Shown: positions 59,174 to 64,000 of the stretch, piece by piece
Position numbering within the stretch: position 1 is the stretch's first letter
Layout of the letters: each line of letters opens with the position of its first letter
Assembly: GCA_016342755.1 (NCBI GenBank)
Contig: JAEINS010000010.1
Coordinates: forward strand, 1-64,000
Direction of reading: 5' to 3'
DNA: 64,000 nucleotides
DNA from: Melioribacteraceae bacterium
GTDB lineage: Bacteria > Bacteroidota > Ignavibacteria > Ignavibacteriales > Melioribacteraceae
Notes under the pieces: model-generated
What the model was told of the DNA's origin: nothing
Database searches by the model: none
The model's input: only the letters and a program-made list of their open reading frames with translations
Position numbers and translations under genes: made by a program

Positions 59174-59297
59174 TGTCATTCCGGTTTGACCGACTAAGTC
59201 GGCCAAACGACGTGAGAATCTCTCTTTTCAGAAAAAAAAAGATTTTCCACACTTACTTCGCCAGCCTATCGGCAGGTATGTTCGGTTTAAAATGACA
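59174..59297. repeat. MITE-like palindromic element with TGTCATT ends
   Basis: A 124-base intergenic element bounded by TGTCATT (59174-59180) and AATGACA (59291-59297). Inside are a strong hairpin at 59184-59208 (GTTTG, CCGACT paired with AGTCGG, CAAAC) and a weaker one at 59261-59276 (CCAGCC/GGCAGG). GC content is higher than in the surroundings. It lies 38 bases after the ettA stop. It could be a non-autonomous mobile element or a mosaic of palindromic words; it may also help end the ettA transcript. Confidence 0.5.
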
Positions 59298-59335
59298 AAC
59301 CCGCATTAGAGACTTCCTTAGATTCGGCTCATAGA

Positions 59336-61021
59336 TTAATCCCTTGTAAGATGTCTATACTTAATACGCTTAGGAATATCCGCATCCTTACCTAAACGTT
59401 CTTTTTTGTTTTCTTCATAATCCGAAAAGTTTCCTTCGAACCAGTACGCCTGAGAATCACCTTCAAATGCCAATATATGTGTAGCTAATCTGTCTAAGAA
59501 CCAGCGATCATGACTAATAATAACAGCACATCCGGCAAAGTTTTCTAAAGCTTCTTCCAAAGCGCGCATTGTATTTACATCAAGATCATTTGTCGGTTCA
59601 TCAAGAAGAAGTACATTCGCGCCTTCTTTTAACATCATTGCAAGGTTTACTCTGTTACGTTCACCGCCCGAAAGCACTCCGACTTTTTTTGACTGATCTC
59701 CGCCGCTGAAATTGAACTGTGCTACATAAGCTCTGGAGTTTATTTCTTTTTTGCCAAGCTGTATTAAATCTTTACCGCCAGAAATCATTTCCCAGATTGA
59801 TTTTTCAGGATCAAGTTGTTCTCTGGTCTGATCAACATAGGCTAATTTAACAGTATCTCCAATTACCAGATTTCCGGAATCTGGCTGTTCCTGCCCGGTA
59901 ATCATTTTAAATAACGTAGTTTTACCCGCTCCGTTTGGACCAATAACCCCTACAATTCCTCCGGGAGGAAGTTTAAAATTCATATTATCAACAAGCAGTT
60001 TGTCATCAAAACTTTTTTTAAGGTTTTCCGAATCAATTACTACATTACCAAGTCTTTCACCTGCCGGAATATATATCTGAAGATCTTTTTCCCGCTGCTC
60101 TGTTTCTTCCTTCAGCATACTTTCATAAGAGCTAATTCTTGCTTTTGATTTTGTACGCCTTCCTTTCGGAGACATTTTAATCCATTCTAATTCCCGCTGA
60201 AGTGTTTTTTGTTTATCCGATTCTTTCTTCTCTTCAAGCGATAATCTATTTTGCTTCTGCTCTAACCATGAAGAATAATTTCCCTTCCATGGAATTCCTT
60301 CTCCGCGATCAAGCTCCAGAATCCATCCGGCTACATTATCTAAAAAGTATCTGTCATGTGTTACGGCAATAATAGTACCTGCATACGACTGTAAATGATG
60401 TTCCAGCCAGGCAACTGTTTCGGCATCAAGATGGTTTGTCGGTTCATCAAGCAAAAGAATATCCGGTTTCTGTAGCAATAATCGGCATAAAGCCACACGG
60501 CGTTTTTCACCGCCCGATAATATTTCAATTGAGGTTTCACCCGGCGGACATCTTAAAGCGTCCATTGCCATTTCTAATTTAGAATCCAGCTCCCAGGCAT
60601 CCATCGCTTCAAGTTTTTCCTGAACTTTTCCCTGTCTTTCAAGAAGATCCGTCATTTCATCGTCCGACATTGGCTCGGCAAACTTTGCGTTTATTTCGTC
60701 ATACTCTCTTAGCAGATCAACAGTTTCCTGAACCGCCTCTTCAACAGTTTCTTTAACAGTTTTCGAATCATCCAGTTTTGGCTCCTGCTCCAGATATCCG
60801 ACTGTAAATCCCGGTGCTATTGAAGTTTCGCCGTTAAAATCATTATCAATTCCGGCAAGAATTTTTAAAAGTGTTGATTTACCAGCCCCGTTTAATCCCA
60901 AGACACCAATCTTTGCTCCATAAAAATATGAAAGCGAAATGTCTTTTAGTATCGGCTTATTGTTATAAAATTTACTCACTTTATACATCGAGTAAATTAT
61001 CTTTTTTCCGTCGTCACTCAT
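59336..61021 (-). CDS. ettA: Energy-dependent translational throttle protein EttA (ABC-F)
   Basis: A 561-residue ABC-F ATPase. Two ABC domains: Walker A GLNGAGKSTL with signature LSGGEKRRVAL, and GPNGAGKTTL with signature LSGGERNRVNLA; each is followed by LLLDEPTNHLD or LLLDEPTNDLD. The arm insertion sits in domain 1 (about 90-145) and the basic P-site linker includes KMSPKGRRTKSKARI, typical of EttA. It binds the ribosomal E site and responds to ATP/ADP level. There is no membrane domain, as expected. Divergent from the DMT gene across 72 bases. Confidence 0.95.
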   Translation of the reverse strand: MSDDGKKIIYSMYKVSKFYNNKPILKDISLSYFYGAKIGVLGLNGAGKSTLLKILAGIDNDFNGETSIAPGFTVGYLEQEPKLDDSKTVKETVEEAVQETVDLLREYDEINAKFAEPMSDDEMTDLLERQGKVQEKLEAMDAWELDSKLEMAMDALRCPPGETSIEILSGGEKRRVALCRLLLQKPDILLLDEPTNHLDAETVAWLEHHLQSYAGTIIAVTHDRYFLDNVAGWILELDRGEGIPWKGNYSSWLEQKQNRLSLEEKKESDKQKTLQRELEWIKMSPKGRRTKSKARISSYESMLKEETEQREKDLQIYIPAGERLGNVVIDSENLKKSFDDKLLVDNMNFKLPPGGIVGVIGPNGAGKTTLFKMITGQEQPDSGNLVIGDTVKLAYVDQTREQLDPEKSIWEMISGGKDLIQLGKKEINSRAYVAQFNFSGGDQSKKVGVLSGGERNRVNLAMMLKEGANVLLLDEPTNDLDVNTMRALEEALENFAGCAVIISHDRWFLDRLATHILAFEGDSQAYWFEGNFSDYEENKKERLGKDADIPKRIKYRHLTRD

Positions 61022-61093
61022 AATATTTCCTAATTATTCAATTCAATTTATTTATCTTCGCAATATAATATTTTTGCACAACTAAATTTAACG

Positions 61094-61936
61094 ATGATAT
61101 CACTTATACTTACAATTTTCTGCTCAACCAGCATTGCTCTTATCCTTAAGCTAAATGATTCAAATAAAGGAAATCCAATAATTTTACTGAACGGAAATTA
61201 TCTTGCCGCTTCGGTTATTAGCTTAATATTGATATTGATAAACAGCCAGTTTGTTTTTTCATGGCAGTCATTATTATTTGGAGCATTTTTAGCCGTGTTT
61301 TTTGTTTCATCGTTTTTCTCATTTGCAAAAGCTGTTAGTGTTGCCGGACCCGCATTGGCAACTGTTAGCTCAAGATTATCTGTAATAATCCCGGTATTTC
61401 TGTCAATTTTCATTTTTAATGAAATTCCCGGAACATTTCAATACTTTGGAATTGCTCTCGCTCTTTTAACTATCTATTTATTTTATCTTTCCTTAAAAAA
61501 CATAAAACACAAAAAACTTACCAGGCTTGATTATTTTTATTTATTTGCTGTTCTGATTGGAATTGGTATTGCGGATTTCTGTATTAAAATTTTTCAAACC
61601 TGGAGACCTCCGGCCGAAAAAGAATTTTTCCTGTTTTCTATATTCTTCTTTTCTTTCCTTTTAACCGGAGTAATAATTCTATTCAGAAAAATTCCTTTTG
61701 AAAGAAAAACAGCTTTTGGCGGCATGATTTTAGGAATTCCGAATATATTTAGCACATTCTTTTTAATCGGCGCATTATCCGCGTTACCGGCTATTATTGT
61801 TTACCCTACTGTTAACATTGGAATTATATTATTAACATCATTAAGTGCCGCTCTTATTTGGAAAGAAAAATTAAACGGCTATGCTAAGCTTGCTTTAATA
61901 GTTGGTTCAGTTGCAATTTTGTTTTTAAGTTTATAA
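61094..61936 (+). CDS. EamA/DMT-superfamily transporter
   Basis: A 280-residue protein with about ten membrane helices in two five-helix halves, as in the drug/metabolite transporter superfamily. The first half includes AVSVAGPALATVSSRLSVIIPV (end of the first EamA repeat), and the second the parallel ALPAIIVYPTVNIGIILLTSL. It is probably an exporter of small metabolites or amino acids; the substrate is unknown. A TATTTTTG box lies about 20 bases upstream without a clear -33 partner. It converges on ablB. Confidence 0.82.
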   Translation: MISLILTIFCSTSIALILKLNDSNKGNPIILLNGNYLAASVISLILILINSQFVFSWQSLLFGAFLAVFFVSSFFSFAKAVSVAGPALATVSSRLSVIIPVFLSIFIFNEIPGTFQYFGIALALLTIYLFYLSLKNIKHKKLTRLDYFYLFAVLIGIGIADFCIKIFQTWRPPAEKEFFLFSIFFFSFLLTGVIILFRKIPFERKTAFGGMILGIPNIFSTFFLIGALSALPAIIVYPTVNIGIILLTSLSAALIWKEKLNGYAKLALIVGSVAILFLSL

Positions 61937-62038
61937 AAACTCACCATTTATCTGGATCGATAATAAAAAACCGTTCACTCCGGACTTACCGATATTTTAA
62001 AATACGCTGAATAAATTATTACAGACTTTTTTAACCGG

Positions 62039-62893
62039 CTATACCGGGAGTGTTTTATACCAAACATTCATGCTTTCAATTTTTCCGCTTATATTTGTAT
62101 TGTTAACAAGGGTTCCGCTATAAGTATATCCGGCTCTTGCAAAGGTAACATTCATACCAACTGAATGCGCTCTGGCAATTGTGTATAATGAATATATTCC
62201 TATTTGCTCCATTTCCTGTTCCATTTTTTTTAGCAGAATATTTGCCAGTCCTTTTCCTCTTGCCGATGGTAATGCCGCAAAATCTGTCATTTCGGCATTT
62301 TTATTTTTCTCATCAATTTCCGCTGAAGATGCAGCAATCAAAATCCCATTTTCATAAATACCATAATATTTAAGATTAGAATCCATTGTTTCTTTTATAT
62401 AACTTTCATCATGTATTGGAAATGGATAGGTTTCAAAAACCTGTTTATAAATATTTACAAGTTGAGAGGCATCATCTTTTTCTAAAATTTTCACTTCCAG
62501 GTTACTGCTATTTGTTTTATTATCATCTGCCTTTTCTAAAGCAATGGCAATATTTTTATCTATAGTTTTTTTAGCCTCTGTATCAAGATGTTTTCTTTTT
62601 ATATCTATAAATTTCGACATGAAAGAAACATCATTCATATTTCCAAAAAACTTTGGTATAGAAGCCTCTTCAACAAACCCTTCTTTTATAAAAAGATCTT
62701 TTTCCTGACTTGGAATTTTTGCAAACAACTTGGAATAGTTTTTTTCAGCAGCAATTTTAATCAGATCAGAAATAATTCCCGGACAATCCTTAGAATGTAA
62801 TTTCATCAGATAGATCCTGTCATTTATTTTTCCATGCTGAATTAATGAGTTACCAATTTTTTCTATAACATCAAATTGTTCTTTATTACTCAT
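62039..62893 (-). CDS. ablB: Putative beta-lysine N-acetyltransferase
   Basis: A 284-residue protein. The C-terminal half (about 135-280) is a GNAT acetyltransferase with the acetyl-CoA loop FAALPSARGKGLANILL. The N-terminal half (QFDVIEKIGNSLIQHGKINDRIYLMKL, split over two strands) is characteristic of AblB. With lysine 2,3-aminomutase (AblA) it makes the osmolyte N-epsilon-acetyl-beta-lysine. ablA is not in the window; it may lie to the right of position 64000. The start overlaps the end of the sodium:solute symporter by eight bases, so the two are cotranscribed and coupled. Confidence 0.85.
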   Translation of the reverse strand: MSNKEQFDVIEKIGNSLIQHGKINDRIYLMKLHSKDCPGIISDLIKIAAEKNYSKLFAKIPSQEKDLFIKEGFVEEASIPKFFGNMNDVSFMSKFIDIKRKHLDTEAKKTIDKNIAIALEKADDNKTNSSNLEVKILEKDDASQLVNIYKQVFETYPFPIHDESYIKETMDSNLKYYGIYENGILIAASSAEIDEKNKNAEMTDFAALPSARGKGLANILLKKMEQEMEQIGIYSLYTIARAHSVGMNVTFARAGYTYSGTLVNNTNISGKIESMNVWYKTLPV

Positions 62894-64000
62894 TTTTTGT
62901 CCTTATAATATTTACTGATAAATAAACAGCCGATGACAACGCTATTCCCCAAACACTTGGATCCAGGTCAAATGGTAACTCCGGATTTAAAAAAATCAGA
63001 GCAACTGTAACTGTTCCTCCCGAAAGCATACTTAATAACGCGGCTTTATTATCCGGTCTTTTAGAAAAATAAGCCGCCAGTGTTGGAATAAATAAACCAC
63101 CAACCATAAAGGAATAAGCATGAAGTATAATTTCTAAAACTGTAGAAAAATAACCGGCTATAAGTACAGTCACAACGCCTATTATCATTGTAACAGCTTG
63201 TGATAATCTCATAATAAACTTATGATCTGCTCTTTTAATAAAGTATTTTTCTATTATATCGTTTACAATATTACCCGAAGAAGCAATTAAACAGCTATCG
63301 GCAGTAGACATTATAGCAGAAAAATAGGCGGCAACAACAATACCTGCAACACCCGCCGGTAATACGTTGCGCAGAAGCATTGGCATTCCCATTTCAGGTT
63401 CTGCTTCTGGAAACATTACTCTGGCCATCATTCCCAATAACACTCCCATAAATGCCATTATCGGATATTCGAATATACCGGCGATAAAAAATGCTTTTTT
63501 TGCTTCCTTTTCGTTTTTACAGGCATATATTCTCTGGTATAAAGTCATTGCAATAAACCAGATTGGAATTATTGTAAAAAACCAGTTAATCAACTGAATA
63601 GCAGAAATATTAGTTAAACTAAAATATTCTGATGGTAATTGTTGCGAAATAACTTCCCAGCCGCCAACAGCAACATACGAAAAGGGTATTCCGAAAAAGA
63701 TTAATCCTGCTAATAAAACAATCCATTGTATTGTATCAGTATAAATAACGGCTTTAATACCGCCAAGAACTGTATAGAGCAATACTATTGAAGCCATTAT
63801 AAATAATGAAAAATCCATAGGATCGAACATTGTCATTTCAGAAAACAGACTTCCGGCAGCTAACTTAGCACCGGCTAAAATTTGAGCACCTGTAAAACCC
63901 ATATAACCAATACCGGAAATAATTGCTGCTGCCAGTGCAACATTTTTTCCATACTTAAACCTTAGAAAATCGGGATACGTCAGCATCCCCTGTTCAGCAT
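62886..64000 (-). CDS. Sodium:solute symporter (SSS family), 5' part beyond the window
   Basis: At least 371 residues; the frame is open through the right edge, where AEQG precedes the in-frame Met at 63986, so the true N-terminus lies outside. The visible part has about ten membrane helices and SSS features: the segment MLTYPDFLRFKYG, GGIKAVIYTDTIQW and the late AAYFSAIMSTADSCLIASSGN, which contributes Na+ and substrate contacts. Coupling to ablB suggests uptake of a precursor or compatible solute, but SSS substrates vary widely (sugars, amino acids, betaine, urea). Confidence 0.88.
   Translation of the reverse strand, partial: AEQGMLTYPDFLRFKYGKNVALAAAIISGIGYMGFTGAQILAGAKLAAGSLFSEMTMFDPMDFSLFIMASIVLLYTVLGGIKAVIYTDTIQWIVLLAGLIFFGIPFSYVAVGGWEVISQQLPSEYFSLTNISAIQLINWFFTIIPIWFIAMTLYQRIYACKNEKEAKKAFFIAGIFEYPIMAFMGVLLGMMARVMFPEAEPEMGMPMLLRNVLPAGVAGIVVAAYFSAIMSTADSCLIASSGNIVNDIIEKYFIKRADHKFIMRLSQAVTMIIGVVTVLIAGYFSTVLEIILHAYSFMVGGLFIPTLAAYFSKRPDNKAALLSMLSGGTVTVALIFLNPELPFDLDPSVWGIALSSAVYLSVNIIRTKNE

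Noticed and set aside
1-64000. CRISPR arrays, tRNA or rRNA genes, prophage or plasmid origin
   Set aside because: Reading the gene-free stretches showed no regular spaced repeats, cloverleaf with CCA end, rRNA signature or phage genes. A covariance-model scan would be needed to exclude a tRNA completely.

Overview
The window looks like chromosome of a low-GC member of the Bacteroidota/Chlorobi group, most probably a relative of Ignavibacteria (Ignavibacterium/Melioribacter type). Reasons seen in the sequence: a secreted protein ending in a type IX secretion (T9SS) type A sorting domain with the NYPNPFNPTT signature (17359-18840); a PorQ homologue; Gln as first predicted mature residue in most exported proteins next to a glutaminyl cyclase gene; Bacteroidota-style TTG/TTTG-N18-20-TAnnTTTG promoters; and families common in that group (GSCFA, DUF4922, DUF4159, DUF4175). 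The assignment is inference; no taxonomic marker was searched.

Layout. 1-310: debris with a short direct repeat and a 45-codon ORF tail. 311-9114: a flavoprotein, a REP-associated tyrosine transposase carrying a palindrome inside its own frame, an M24 peptidase, a TPR protein, a C45-type hydrolase, a His-rich outer-membrane barrel, and a coupled DUF4922/glycosyltransferase pair. 9295-13458: ruvA, ruvC, yebC, recJ and the RNase P RNA, all on the minus strand. 13660-19883: a small unknown gene, glutaminyl cyclase plus porQ, a TPR protein, a T9SS cargo protein and a GSCFA protein. 19993-27920 (plus strand): motA, a motB with a roughly 340-residue cytoplasmic coiled coil, uvrA, an NtrC-type sigma54 activator and a soluble hybrid kinase.

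28578-42359 (minus strand) is one large type IV pilus-like cluster read from 42359 downwards: two paralogous pilin-like proteins, PilC, PilB, PilT, a PilM-PilN fusion, a PilO-PilP-like fusion, a short secretin, then a lone receiver, a 1149-residue hybrid histidine kinase and a receiver joined to a kinase dimerisation helix with no ATPase domain. A good sigma54 promoter match lies in front of the first pilin. 42763-64000 is mixed: aspS, pdxB, a DUF4159/DUF4175 pair, a tandem adenylate kinase with a degenerate second P-loop, a radical SAM AmrS, an outer-membrane barrel, an RlpA-like protein, a TonB-dependent receptor facing an ECF sigma/anti-sigma pair, a sugar kinase, an MFS transporter, ettA, a DMT transporter, a beta-lysine acetyltransferase (ablB) and a truncated sodium:solute symporter.

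Most interesting points: (1) the MotA/MotB pair with a very long coiled coil on MotB; (2) pilin-like proteins with a two-residue leader, no Glu5 and a shared AMGGGGN motif, under a probable sigma54 promoter; (3) fused pilus alignment-complex proteins with an in-operon phosphorelay; (4) several families of short palindromic words placed in intergenic DNA, in a transposase reading frame and in variable hairpins of the RNase P RNA; (5) glutaminyl cyclase beside porQ in a region where 8 of 12 exported proteins begin with Gln. I saw no CRISPR array, tRNA, rRNA or prophage.
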